A stretch of 64,000 bases of DNA from GCA-2737665 sp044344795 (GTDB lineage: Bacteria; Bacteroidota; Bacteroidia; Palsa-965), in assembly GCA_044344795.1 (NCBI GenBank), contig JBIJCF010000013.1:4379-68378 (forward strand). The letters are read 5' to 3'. Position 1 is the first letter of the stretch; each line of letters starts with the position of its first letter. Under the pieces are notes generated by a model. The model was not told the origin of the DNA. It made no database searches and saw nothing but the letters and a program-made list of their open reading frames with translations. The translations under genes were made by a program, and so were the position numbers. Of this stretch, positions 24,065 through 33,313 are shown piece by piece.

Positions 24065-24747
24065 ATGCGAAATTTGAACAAAGACTGGATAACGGAATAC
24101 ACTTTGGGTCCGGAATACAAGAAGTACGTATTGCTCGATTATTTGCAAAGTGTATCGGACGATTTCTCTAAAGTGTGCTTGTATCCCGCATTAGCGGATA
24201 TTATCGTTATGCACTGCAATTGCAAAAGGAAAACGTCAACTGGAGGAACAGCTTCAGGGGACAATAACAGGATTGTATTTACAAGCAGGTCGCATGGTTC
24301 GTGATCATTCACATCTAAAACATGCGGGAATAGAGCAGTTCTCGGAGATTCATTCTCATGTTGGCCAAAGGAGCTGAGGAAGGCAAGCAGTTGTACGAAT
24401 TTGTGGAGGAACATCTCGAGTGGGGAGAGGTGGGTTTAACTCCGTTGATGAAAGGAGAAGGCTATTTCTTGTTGCGTTACGGAGATAACCACGTGGACGG
24501 TTACCGCTATATGATGAAGTTGTTTGAATAGGCGGATGATCGTTGGCGTATGGTGCATATAACTTTTGTGAATCGTTGGAAGTTGAACATTTCCAGTACC
24601 TGGAATGCAATCAAAATGGGATTGATACGTCGTTCGCCGGAGTTGCCGAATCCTGCTGTTTATGCGTTGGAGACGAACCTCGCTATTCCCATACGGGAAA
24701 CATTGTTGCCTGTGGCAAAACGTATTTTGATGCGACAAACAGCATAA
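24065..24747 (+). pseudogene. Decayed conserved Bacteroidota gene (several frameshifts and a stop)
   Basis: Four consecutive stretches in changing frames translate to parts of one protein type that I know from Bacteroidota. They begin with MRNLNKDWITEYTLGPEYKK at 24065, continue in another frame with YYRYALQLQKEKRQLEEQLQG, then AKGAEEGKQLYEFVEEHLEW from about 24361 up to a stop at 24529-24531, and finish with ELPNPAVYALETNLAIP and ETLLPVAKRILMRQ ending at TAA 24747. At least three frameshifts are needed to join them. The intact family is a conserved cytoplasmic protein of about 230 residues and unknown function. Sequencing error could explain one shift, hardly all. Confidence 0.75.
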
Positions 24748-24777
24748 AAAAAGCTCCGATGTTGGTCGGAGCTTTTT
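24748..24777. terminator. Bidirectional rho-independent terminator
   Basis: AAAAGCTCCGA pairs with TCGGAGCTTTTT around a short TGTTGG loop, with A-rich and T-rich flanks on the two sides. It lies between the decayed + strand gene and the end of the - strand peptide-binding protein, and can serve both. Confidence 0.85.
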
Positions 24778-24793
24778 GATGAATGGGTTCAAT

Positions 24794-26548
24794 TTACTTA
24801 GCGGAATCTTTTTTGCCTTCGCCTTTGTCAATCCACACCGCAGTCATGTCGCGATATTCCATGGCATTGATATCGAAGTTGCGAACGTTGCGATGCACCA
24901 GGCGATCATTTTGCTCGTAATAAATTGGCATCACTGCCGCGTCGTTCATCGCAATTTGATCAGCGCGCAAATACAAAGCGTTGCGTTTGGTTGGGTCAGC
25001 CTCACGAACTGCAGCAACGAATGCAGAATCGAATTGTGTGCTGGAATAACGAACAGAGTTCATGGAAGAACGAGTGTTTAATTCAGCAGGAATGTGCTGA
25101 CTGTATAAGATAGTCAGGAAGGTTTCCGGATCCGGATAATCTGCTACCCAACCTGTTCTCCAGAACAATGCTTTCCCGGTTTCCAATGCTTCCAAGTGTT
25201 GAGCAAAGGGAATGATATCGATTTTCACCACGATACCTAACACTTCTTCCAACTGCTTCTTGATGTATTCAGCAGTCATAGTGTTACGATCACCGCCACC
25301 ACTGTTAATTTGCATAGTAATTTCAGGGAAACCTTTTCCATTCGGGAATCCTGCTTCAGCCATTAATTTCTTTGCTCGATCTGGATCGTAAGTGAAACCA
25401 GCTACACTCTTATTATTGTAATTAGGAATGCTTGGAGGCACAATTCCGTAAATAGCAGGAGTTGCATCTCCGTTTAACACTTTGTTGCAGATGTACTGAC
25501 GATTGATGGCATAGTTAAACGCCATACGCACTTTCGGATTATTAAATGGCGCAAGTTTGTGCTGGAAGCCGTAATACGTCAAACTCATCGCAGGTGCAGA
25601 CTGCAATACGAAGTTGGCTCCGTTTTGCTTCGCCTGATCCAATTCGCCCATGATATCTTTCGCCATTTCAACCGGCAAACGGAAAACCATGTCCAATTCT
25701 TGATTGCGGAATGCGATAATTTCTGAACGCTTGTCTTTGATGAATTTGAACTGAACAATGTCGAGGTAAGGCAACTGATTTCCGAACTGATCGAACATCC
25801 AGTAGTTTGGATTGCGATCAAGAATTACAGCTTCGCCTTCTTTGATAATCTTAATCTTAAACGGACCAGTACCTACGCAGCGGATGCGCATTTCGTCGCC
25901 ATACTTGGTTAATGCTTCTTCCGGATAAATCCAACAACCTTGAGTAGCAAGAATAGAAGGGAAGTTCGGCATTGGATGAGTCAATTTCACTTCGATGGTA
26001 GAATCACTGGTAATAGTAACTCCGGAAACACCTTTTGCCTTTTTATCGTAAGCATCATTCGCCCCTACTACGCGATCTTTGAACGTGTTGCTGAATTGCT
26101 GGTTTGTAGGTGTTGCTTCGCATAACTTGTCGAAGCAGAACTTCACATCTTTCGCTGTAACCTCACGACCTTTGCCGTCTGCAAAACAAGCATCATCATG
26201 GAATTTTACGCCTTTGCGGAGATAGAACACAAATCGTGTTGAACTGTCCAACTCGTCCCAGCGTGTTGCCAAACCGGGCATTACAGATAAATCTTTTTGA
26301 TTGAACTTGGTTAAGCCTTCGTAAATCTGAGACCCGATGCGGTGCCCCACAACTTCCACGATATTTAACGGGTAAAGGGTACGAAAATCTTCGGTTTCGT
26401 TCATTCGGAAAACGCCGCCGTAGCTAACGCCACCCTTGGCTTCCTTGGTTGATCCCGGTCCTTGCTCTACGCCTCCGCATCCAACAACACTTATCATAAT
26501 TGCTACTGCCACAAAAGGCACAACAAATCCTGTGGTCAATTTTCTCAT
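24794..26548 (-). CDS. Family 5 peptide/solute-binding lipoprotein of an ABC transporter
   Basis: A 584-residue extracytoplasmic binding protein of the SBP_bac_5 family (OppA/DppA-like). It starts with a lipoprotein signal ending VVGCGGVE. Family markers include RTLYPLNIVEVVGHRIGSQI, YEGLTKFNQKDLSVMPGLAT, RKGVKFHDD, TGPFKI, NYAINRQYIC, DPDRAKKLMAEAGFPNGKG and the late GWVADYPDPETFL. No permease or ATPase genes are adjacent, so the transporter partners are elsewhere. Confidence 0.92.
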   Translation of the reverse strand: MRKLTTGFVVPFVAVAIMISVVGCGGVEQGPGSTKEAKGGVSYGGVFRMNETEDFRTLYPLNIVEVVGHRIGSQIYEGLTKFNQKDLSVMPGLATRWDELDSSTRFVFYLRKGVKFHDDACFADGKGREVTAKDVKFCFDKLCEATPTNQQFSNTFKDRVVGANDAYDKKAKGVSGVTITSDSTIEVKLTHPMPNFPSILATQGCWIYPEEALTKYGDEMRIRCVGTGPFKIKIIKEGEAVILDRNPNYWMFDQFGNQLPYLDIVQFKFIKDKRSEIIAFRNQELDMVFRLPVEMAKDIMGELDQAKQNGANFVLQSAPAMSLTYYGFQHKLAPFNNPKVRMAFNYAINRQYICNKVLNGDATPAIYGIVPPSIPNYNNKSVAGFTYDPDRAKKLMAEAGFPNGKGFPEITMQINSGGGDRNTMTAEYIKKQLEEVLGIVVKIDIIPFAQHLEALETGKALFWRTGWVADYPDPETFLTILYSQHIPAELNTRSSMNSVRYSSTQFDSAFVAAVREADPTKRNALYLRADQIAMNDAAVMPIYYEQNDRLVHRNVRNFDINAMEYRDMTAVWIDKGEGKKDSAK

Positions 26549-26642
26549 AATTCCTTAGCGTTTATTTAGGACAATAATGAGCCTAAAATAAGGAAAAAAT
26601 CAGTTTGCAAAGGGTTTGTGGCGATTTACTGCCTGTATACGG

Positions 26643-27416
26643 CTAAAATTCCACGTTGCAGTAAATAGGACAATGATCGGAATGAACGATTTCAGGCAGT
26701 ATTCCTGCGCCTTTCAGACGTTTTTCCAATGGTTCACTCACCATTTGGTAATCGATGCGCCAGCCCAAATTTTTTGCACGCGCATTGGCCCGAAACGTCC
26801 ACCAGGTGTAGTGACGCGGCTCTTTGTTAAAATGGCGAAAGGAATCAATAAAGCCGGAATCGATGAATTTTCCAATCCATGCACGTTCTTCAGGAAGGAA
26901 GCCGCTCGACTTGGCATTACTCACCGGATTGTGGATATCGATAGGCTGATGACAAATGTTGTAATCGCCACAAATGATCAGATTTGGGCGTTTTTTCTTC
27001 AATTCCGCCACAAATTCATCGAAATAATCGAGAAAACGATACTTAAATGCCTGTCTTTCATCTCCGGTTGTGCCCGAAGGAAAGTAGGCGCTGATGACGG
27101 AAATGTCTCCAAAGTCGGCCCGCAACACACGACCTTCAAAATCGTATTCGGGATGATCGCATCCTACCACAATATTATCCGGTTGCTCTTTGCACAAAAT
27201 GGCCACACCGCTATAACCTTTCTTCTCGGCCGGGAACCAATAACAATGCGGGTATCCGGCTTCAGCAAAAACATTAAGGTCCAACTGTTCGGGATGTGCC
27301 TTGATTTCTTGCAGGCAAACGATATCGGGATTTTCTTGTTGTAACCAATTGAGCCAGCCTTTGGTAAGTGCTGCGCGAATGCCGTTAACGTTATAGGATA
27401 TAATTTTCTTGGTCAT
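26643..27416 (-). CDS. xth: Exodeoxyribonuclease III (AP endonuclease)
   Basis: It cleaves DNA at abasic sites and removes 3' blocks in base excision repair. The 257-residue protein shows the exonuclease-endonuclease-phosphatase motifs: N9 (SYNVNGIRAA), the metal-binding E37 (CLQEIKAHP), the catalytic GDYNICH and the terminal SDHCPI (D247, H248). Its length matches single-domain ExoA/ExoIII enzymes. It is divergent from the SprA-like gene. Confidence 0.95.
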   Translation of the reverse strand: MTKKIISYNVNGIRAALTKGWLNWLQQENPDIVCLQEIKAHPEQLDLNVFAEAGYPHCYWFPAEKKGYSGVAILCKEQPDNIVVGCDHPEYDFEGRVLRADFGDISVISAYFPSGTTGDERQAFKYRFLDYFDEFVAELKKKRPNLIICGDYNICHQPIDIHNPVSNAKSSGFLPEERAWIGKFIDSGFIDSFRHFNKEPRHYTWWTFRANARAKNLGWRIDYQMVSEPLEKRLKGAGILPEIVHSDHCPIYCNVEF

Positions 27417-27503
27417 TTGCCGTTGTTTAAAATTGCGGGTGCTGCAAAGATGTTGAATTCAGGACGCAATCGGAAACGCGCGAACAGACTGAATTACGTT
27501 TAG

Positions 27504-27511
27504 TACCTTTA
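27504..27511 (+). promoter_or_regulatory. TACCTTTA -7 box before the SprA-like gene
   Basis: TACCTTTA is one base from TAnnTTTG and ends 5 bases before the TTG start at 27517, the same short spacing seen at other genes in the window. Confidence 0.4.
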
Positions 27512-27516
27512 AAAGT

Positions 27517-30500
27517 TTGAAAAAGCTCATTGTACTGTGTTGCTGGCTGTGTCTGTTTTTCGCGGGATTATCTCTTCGCGGGCAAACTTCTGTTTCGTGG
27601 CGTAACAAGACAATTGCGGTTACTAACGATACGCTTATACTGGATTCATTAAGCATTCAGGCCGGAACATTTTCGGTTACACAAGGCGGAACTGCATTGG
27701 ATTCCGCGAGTTACAACTTCGACGCTTTTAGCACAATGCTCACCGTGCACATGCAACCTTTGCCGGATTCAATTACGGTTCGGTATGCCGTTTTCCCGTT
27801 TTCGTTTACACAAGTGCGCAGTCATAAAGACATGGAAGGCATGACGACTCGTCCCGGCAATCGTGTTAATCCATTTGTATATAACCCGCGAGATGTGAAG
27901 CAGGAGGATCCGTTTGCTATGGGCGGTTTAAATAAGAGCGGGAATTTGTCGCGTGGAATTTCGTTTGGTAATAATCGCGATATCAGCGTCAACTCTAGTT
28001 TGAATTTACAATTGAACGGAAAGCTCACCGATAATCTCGATTTGATGATGGTTGCTACCGATGATAATCTTCCTATTCAACCCGATGGAACTACACAACA
28101 GTTGCAGGAATTTGATCGCGTGTACATTCAATTGTCCTCGCGTCAGGCGAAGTTGATTGCGGGAGATTTTTTCACTGTTCGTCCCAACAGTTATTTCATG
28201 AATTACAACAAACGCGGGCAGGGACTTTCTGCAACGTATTCGCAGCCTATAAAAACAGCGGACACCACGTTACGCGCAAAACTAAATGTAACGGCAGCGG
28301 CAGCAGTATCAAAAGGAAAATTTGCCAGAAATATTATTCCCGGAGTGGAAGGCAATCAAGGTCCGTATCGTTTGCGCGGAGCAGAGAACGAGTTGTTCAT
28401 CATTGTGTTGGGTGGAACAGAACAAGTATTTGTGGATGGAAAATTAATGGTGCGCGGACAAGAAAATGATTACATCATTGACTATAACACGGCTGAGATT
28501 ACATTCACCGCCAAACAACCCATGACGAAAGACAAGCGAATTGTGGTGGAGTTTCAATACACGGACAGAAACTACGGTCGTTTGCTAATCCAAACTGGAG
28601 TGGAATACTCCACCACGAAGCACGCCATTCGCATCAATGCGTTTAACGAGCAAGACAACAAGAATCAGCCTTTGCAACAAACATTAACGGATTCCGACAA
28701 GCGCACCATGTTTGATATTGGTGATACACTAAATCGGGCAATAGTTTCGGGTATAGATAGCGTTGCATTTAGCGGCGATGTAGTGTTGTACAAGAAAATT
28801 GACACATTAGTAAGCGCGGTTATTTATCGGGATGTGTATGTGTATTCCACCAATTCGGATAGTGCACGATATCGTTGTTCGTTTTCGTTTGTGGGTGCCG
28901 GCAATGGGAATTATGTGCAAGTAGCTTCTTCTGCGAATGGGAAAGTTTTTCAATGGCGTGCTCCTATTAACGGCATTCCTCAAGGTGATCACGAACCAGT
29001 TGTGTTGCTGATCACGCCGAAGAAGCGGCAAATGGTCGCTGTAAGCGGTGATGTTAAAGTGGGAAAGACCGGGATTATGCGTGCTGAAGGTGCAGTGAGC
29101 GGATACGATAAAAATACATTCTCGCCTTACGATAGTAGTGACGATGACGGATACGGAGCATTTGTGGCATACAAAGACAAACGAAAAATAAAGGACTCTT
29201 TGTTTTTTGTAACCGATGTGATGTACGAATACATCAGTGCCAACTTTACCCCGATTGAACGCTATCGTGCTGTTGAATTTGAACGCGACTGGAATTTAGG
29301 TTGGGGCACAACAGCGGCGGCAGTGTTAACAGATCAGCACATCGTGAGCGCGTCTGCAGGGATACAACGATTGAATCGCGGAGGTTTTAGCTATCAATAC
29401 GGAACGTTTTTAGGAGGTTCGGTGTACACGGGGAATAAACATGCCGTGCAGGGAACATATCGGCATCGCGGCACTACAATTCAAGCAAGAGCAAGTCAGC
29501 TGAATACTTCCGGTGCAACAGGAAGTTCGTCGTTTTTTAGAAATCGTATCGAAGCATCGCAGGCATTGACGAAATGGCTAACTATTGGCGGCTGGCAAGA
29601 ATATGAGGACAGCAAACGAACGTTGACAAATTCGACTCTTGCAGCAACAAGTTTTAGTTATCTGGAGTGGGAAGGATTTGTTCAGCTTGGCGATTCCTCT
29701 AAAAAGTCTTTACGTGCATTTTACAAACAGCGTATCGACAATTCACCACGCTTCAACCGCCTCGAACGCGCAACGTATGGCGAAAGTATTGGAGCCAGCT
29801 TTTTGTATAAACCCAATGCAAAACAAACATTGCGTGTAACAACTACATATCGGGTATTGGAAATCAGTGATACAACATTGAGTTTGTTAAAGCCGGATCG
29901 TACCGTTGTCGGCCGATTGGAATACAGTGCACGTGCTTTGAAGAATGTCATACAATGGAATATCTTTTATGAAGCCGGTTCAGGGCAAGAGTTAAGACGT
30001 GAGTTTTCGTACATCGAAGTGCCGACAGGTCAAGGTGTTTATACGTGGACGGATTACAACGGCAATGGCGTCAAGGAATTGAATGAATTTGAAATAGCGT
30101 TGTACACGGATCAAGCGAATTATATCCGGGTATTTACACCAACAACAGATTACATCCGAGTATATAGCTCACAGTTTACACAATCTATTTTTATTAAACC
30201 TGGAACGGTATGGGCGAATAAGAAAGGCGTGCGTAGCGTTGTTGCACGTTTCTCCAATCAGTTTGTATATCGCACGGATAGGAAAACGACTTCTACGTTG
30301 TGGTCAGAAGCTTTCGTTCCGATCACAGAGAATGTCATCGACACATCATTGGTGGCGTTGAATACCACCTTAAGAAATACTGTTTTCTTCAACCAGCTCA
30401 GTACCAAATTTGGCGTAGAATATACCTGGCAGGAATTAAGCGGAAAGAGTTTATTAACGAATGGTTTGGAGGCGCGTTCGCATAGTTTTCATGAAATTCG

Positions 30501-31005
30501 TATTCGTTGGAATTTGACGCGCAGTTGGTCCTTCACCAATGAATATCGCGATGGCATTAAGATCAACAACTCACAGTTTTTTGCTACACGGAATTATCGC
30601 ATCTCGTATATTGAGACCGCACCGCGTATTTCGTGGCAGCCCAGCACTACGTTTCGTTTAGCACTTAACTATCGTTACAGTGATAAATACAATAGTGAAG
30701 ATTTGGGTGGCGATCGTGCACGTGTTCAGAAGATAGGAGCAGAGTTGAAGTCGAGTCGTTTGCAAAAAGGAACAATGATGGCCGAGTTTAATTACTTCTC
30801 CATCACCTACGATGGCGCTGTTTCATCAGCTGTGGGCTATGAAATGTTAGAGGGATTAAAACCGGGAAGTAATTATACGTGGAAGTTGAATTGGCAACGC
30901 GCATTAACAACAACGTTACAACTGACCATCGGTTACGACGGCAGAAAAACGCCTGATAACAAAGCTATTCATGTGGGAACCGCACAGGTTAGAGCGGTAT
31001 TCTAA
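27517..31005 (+). CDS. Large outer-membrane surface protein with SprA-like region
   Basis: A 1162-residue protein starting at TTG 27517 with a signal peptide (KKLIVLCCWLCLFFAGLSLR). Residues 130-370 contain a block I associate with the gliding/type IX secretion protein SprA: GNLSRGISFGNN, TDDNLPIQPDGTTQQLQEFD, GVEGNQGPYRLRGAE, QENDYIIDYNTAEITF and VVEFQYTDRNYGR. The remainder is rich in alternating aromatic beta strands and ends with VGTAQVRAVF, as in a beta-barrel. Known SprA proteins are roughly twice this length, so this is a shorter paralogue or a related family. It ends 2 bases from a convergent gene. Confidence 0.65.
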   Translation: MKKLIVLCCWLCLFFAGLSLRGQTSVSWRNKTIAVTNDTLILDSLSIQAGTFSVTQGGTALDSASYNFDAFSTMLTVHMQPLPDSITVRYAVFPFSFTQVRSHKDMEGMTTRPGNRVNPFVYNPRDVKQEDPFAMGGLNKSGNLSRGISFGNNRDISVNSSLNLQLNGKLTDNLDLMMVATDDNLPIQPDGTTQQLQEFDRVYIQLSSRQAKLIAGDFFTVRPNSYFMNYNKRGQGLSATYSQPIKTADTTLRAKLNVTAAAAVSKGKFARNIIPGVEGNQGPYRLRGAENELFIIVLGGTEQVFVDGKLMVRGQENDYIIDYNTAEITFTAKQPMTKDKRIVVEFQYTDRNYGRLLIQTGVEYSTTKHAIRINAFNEQDNKNQPLQQTLTDSDKRTMFDIGDTLNRAIVSGIDSVAFSGDVVLYKKIDTLVSAVIYRDVYVYSTNSDSARYRCSFSFVGAGNGNYVQVASSANGKVFQWRAPINGIPQGDHEPVVLLITPKKRQMVAVSGDVKVGKTGIMRAEGAVSGYDKNTFSPYDSSDDDGYGAFVAYKDKRKIKDSLFFVTDVMYEYISANFTPIERYRAVEFERDWNLGWGTTAAAVLTDQHIVSASAGIQRLNRGGFSYQYGTFLGGSVYTGNKHAVQGTYRHRGTTIQARASQLNTSGATGSSSFFRNRIEASQALTKWLTIGGWQEYEDSKRTLTNSTLAATSFSYLEWEGFVQLGDSSKKSLRAFYKQRIDNSPRFNRLERATYGESIGASFLYKPNAKQTLRVTTTYRVLEISDTTLSLLKPDRTVVGRLEYSARALKNVIQWNIFYEAGSGQELRREFSYIEVPTGQGVYTWTDYNGNGVKELNEFEIALYTDQANYIRVFTPTTDYIRVYSSQFTQSIFIKPGTVWANKKGVRSVVARFSNQFVYRTDRKTTSTLWSEAFVPITENVIDTSLVALNTTLRNTVFFNQLSTKFGVEYTWQELSGKSLLTNGLEARSHSFHEIRIRWNLTRSWSFTNEYRDGIKINNSQFFATRNYRISYIETAPRISWQPSTTFRLALNYRYSDKYNSEDLGGDRARVQKIGAELKSSRLQKGTMMAEFNYFSITYDGAVSSAVGYEMLEGLKPGSNYTWKLNWQRALTTTLQLTIGYDGRKTPDNKAIHVGTAQVRAVF

Positions 31006-31007
31006 AA

Positions 31008-31955
31008 TTATTCCAGTACCAAAGTTGTAGAGCCGATGGTGGTTTTATCGCAGTTAATTTCGATAATGTATTTGCCCGGTAAAAACACATCGTCTTGCTT
31101 CGCTTTATCGCAATACATCACCACGTTCATGGGTTGATTCTGGTAATCGACAGTTTTCTTCGCCGCGTAGAATCCGGAATTGCCGTTGAACTCAAACATG
31201 TGATCACGATCCTGTGACTTAGTCAATTCTTTGCCATCAGGCGTAATCACACGAATGAAAATGTCTTTCGGTCCGGCTTTGGCCAAGTCGTTATCGGTAA
31301 GCTCGAAGGTCACACGAATACGATCTACTTTGGAAGATTTCTTTTGTTCGGAATCTTTTTTCCCACCTCGCGCCGATTTAATTCCCACGGCCCAGATGTT
31401 ACCGGTAGAAAGAATCATCGCTTTTTCAATGCGGCCTTGCAGTTGTTGTTTTTCTCCTTCTACTTTTTGGCGGTTCGCTTTCTCTTCATCCAGTTTATTC
31501 AATACCTGATTTTTTTCCGCAACCAATACGCCATTCAATGTATTCAGAGAATCGATAGTACGTACATACCCTTGCATGATGGTACGTAACGTCTTTGTTT
31601 CCTTGCGCAACTTTGAAATGATAAATGCATCATTTTTATGCTTCTCTGCCTGATCCATCAACGAGTCGATCATTTTACGTTTCTGTTCCAGTTCCTTATT
31701 TAGACGTTCATCGTTGGTTTGGAGGTTATCAAAATCTTCTTTCAAATCGGCAAGTTCCGCCTGAATATCATCGTTCTGTGCTACGACTTGATTGATGGTT
31801 ACTTCACGTGTAGAAACCAGTGTTTTCAAACTTTGCAGCTGAAGTGACAAATACACACATCCGCCCGCGAGCAGCACAATAATGGTTAAGTATAAAGCGT
31901 GTAACTTATTATTGTTACGCTTTTCCTGTTCGGGTTGTTGAGCTGTTGTTGTCAT
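31008..31955 (-). CDS. Membrane-anchored coiled-coil protein
   Basis: A 315-residue protein. Residues 20-42 form one membrane helix (ALYLTIIVLLAGGCVYLSL), residues 45-180 a long coiled coil, and residues 205-315 a beta-rich domain (RIRVTFELTDNDLAKAGPKD, FIRVITPDGKEL, GKYIIEINCD). The N-terminus is cytoplasmic by charge, so the coiled coil and beta domain should be periplasmic. I know similar proteins in Bacteroidota but no function for them. Confidence 0.7.
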   Translation of the reverse strand: MTTTAQQPEQEKRNNNKLHALYLTIIVLLAGGCVYLSLQLQSLKTLVSTREVTINQVVAQNDDIQAELADLKEDFDNLQTNDERLNKELEQKRKMIDSLMDQAEKHKNDAFIISKLRKETKTLRTIMQGYVRTIDSLNTLNGVLVAEKNQVLNKLDEEKANRQKVEGEKQQLQGRIEKAMILSTGNIWAVGIKSARGGKKDSEQKKSSKVDRIRVTFELTDNDLAKAGPKDIFIRVITPDGKELTKSQDRDHMFEFNGNSGFYAAKKTVDYQNQPMNVVMYCDKAKQDDVFLPGKYIIEINCDKTTIGSTTLVLE

Positions 31956-32089
31956 GGTTGCTGATTACTGTAGTGCAAACTTTGAACCAAATTTACGCAG
32001 GAATGCAACATTCTTCCGCTATCTGTGGGGAACAGACTATTCACAATCGTACGTGTAAAACCTATGCGACAATTGCTGAAATTTGTGCT

Positions 32090-32800
32090 ATGCGCTTCCA
32101 AAACATCAGCAACAGTTTGAAGGATACGATAAATTTATTCTATCCCGATTTGTGCGCAGCTTGCGATGCACTTCTTCTTCGCGGTGAAACGGGCATTTGT
32201 ACGGCATGTGTATTCGAATTGCCTCGCACATTTGATGAAACTAATCCTGCGGATAGCAGAACAGCCAAAATATTTGCAGGACGAATTCCGGTAAAATACG
32301 CCTGTGCCTTATTCGCGTTTCAGAAACAATCCAAAGTGCAGGAGTTGTTGCACCGCATTAAATACGAGTCCCGGCGAGAAGCCGGAGAAACATGTGGTGC
32401 GTTGATGGCGGAAATATTCAACTCGCACCAACAGTTCAACGAGATTGATGTGGTGATACCTGTGCCTTTGCATCCTAAGAAGTTGGCTAAACGCGGTTAC
32501 AATCAGGCGGAGGTAGTTGCGCGTGGAGTAGGTGAGCAATTGAATAAGCCGATGTTGCCCAAAGCATTGGAGCGCGTGCATTACAACGATTCGCAAACTA
32601 CCAAAGGCAGGATGAGTCGTATGGAGAGTGTAGAGGGCCTTTTCCGTGTACGTTTGCCTGAACAACTGAAAAATAAGCATGTGCTAATTGTGGATGATGT
32701 GATTACAACAGGTGCTACTATAGAATCATGTATTCAACCTTTGCTCGCTATTCCCGGGATTACGGTTTCCATCGCAGCACTCGCGGCAGCGCATCAATAA
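32090..32800 (+). CDS. comF: ComF-family phosphoribosyltransferase-like protein
   Basis: I start at the ATG at 32090, because the upstream in-frame part lacks ComF character and a promoter-like GAAATTTG ends 4 bases before it. The protein has the N-terminal zinc-finger cysteines (LCAACDALLLRGETGICTAC), PVPLHPKKLAKRGYNQAEV and the PRPP-binding loop VLIVDDVITTGATIESC. ComF helps DNA uptake for natural transformation; in this phylum it is widespread and its role is not proven. No other competence genes are nearby. Confidence 0.9.
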   Translation: MRFQNISNSLKDTINLFYPDLCAACDALLLRGETGICTACVFELPRTFDETNPADSRTAKIFAGRIPVKYACALFAFQKQSKVQELLHRIKYESRREAGETCGALMAEIFNSHQQFNEIDVVIPVPLHPKKLAKRGYNQAEVVARGVGEQLNKPMLPKALERVHYNDSQTTKGRMSRMESVEGLFRVRLPEQLKNKHVLIVDDVITTGATIESCIQPLLAIPGITVSIAALAAAHQ

Positions 32801-32824
32801 GAATTTACACGATCTTTGCAGTCT

Positions 32825-33313
32825 ATGGCAGAGACCTTACATCTGGAAGCAACGGATAAAGCCGGCAAGTACAGTGAATTGATTCCGCAACTTCATGCAT
32901 TGGTGAGTGGAGAATCGGATACCATTGCGAATCTGAGCAATGTCGTTGCTGCGCTTAAACAATCTTTCGGTTTTTTCTGGGTGGGCGTTTACATTGTAAA
33001 AGAAAACGAATTGGTTCTCGGACCTTTTCAAGGGCCAATCGCGTGTACGCGCATTCGCATGGGGAAAGGTGTGTGCGGAACTTCATGGGAACGCAAAGCC
33101 ACTATTCTGGTTCCCGACGTGGATCAGTTTCCGGGTCATATTGCATGCAGTTCTGCTTCTCGTTCAGAAATTGTTGTTCCTGTATTGAATGCATCAGGTG
33201 AAGTCATCATGGTGATTGATGTGGACAGTGATCGTTTGAACGATTTTGATAACACCGATCAACAGTACTTAGAACAGGTGGCACAATTAATCAGCAATTT
33301 TTATCATGCGTAA
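32825..33313 (+). CDS. msrC: Free methionine-(R)-sulfoxide reductase, GAF domain
   Basis: It reduces free methionine-R-sulfoxide. From the ATG at 32825 the protein has 162 residues and is one GAF domain. It has the three conserved cysteines of this family near residues 74, 84 and 108 (GPIACTRI, GKGVCGTSW, HIACSSASRSEIVVPV) and the SDRLNDFDNTD end. A GATCTTTG box ends 6 bases before the ATG. The stop overlaps the next gene by 8 bases. Confidence 0.9.
   Translation: MAETLHLEATDKAGKYSELIPQLHALVSGESDTIANLSNVVAALKQSFGFFWVGVYIVKENELVLGPFQGPIACTRIRMGKGVCGTSWERKATILVPDVDQFPGHIACSSASRSEIVVPVLNASGEVIMVIDVDSDRLNDFDNTDQQYLEQVAQLISNFYHA

Noticed and set aside
24436..24831. 131-codon - strand open frame across the decayed gene and terminator
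   Set aside because: The + strand carries recognisable family pieces, and the - strand frame crosses a terminator hairpin and enters the binding-protein gene.
26616..27344. 242-codon + strand open frame antisense to exonuclease III
   Set aside because: Exonuclease III on the - strand has all catalytic motifs; the opposite frame is a shadow with no family resemblance.
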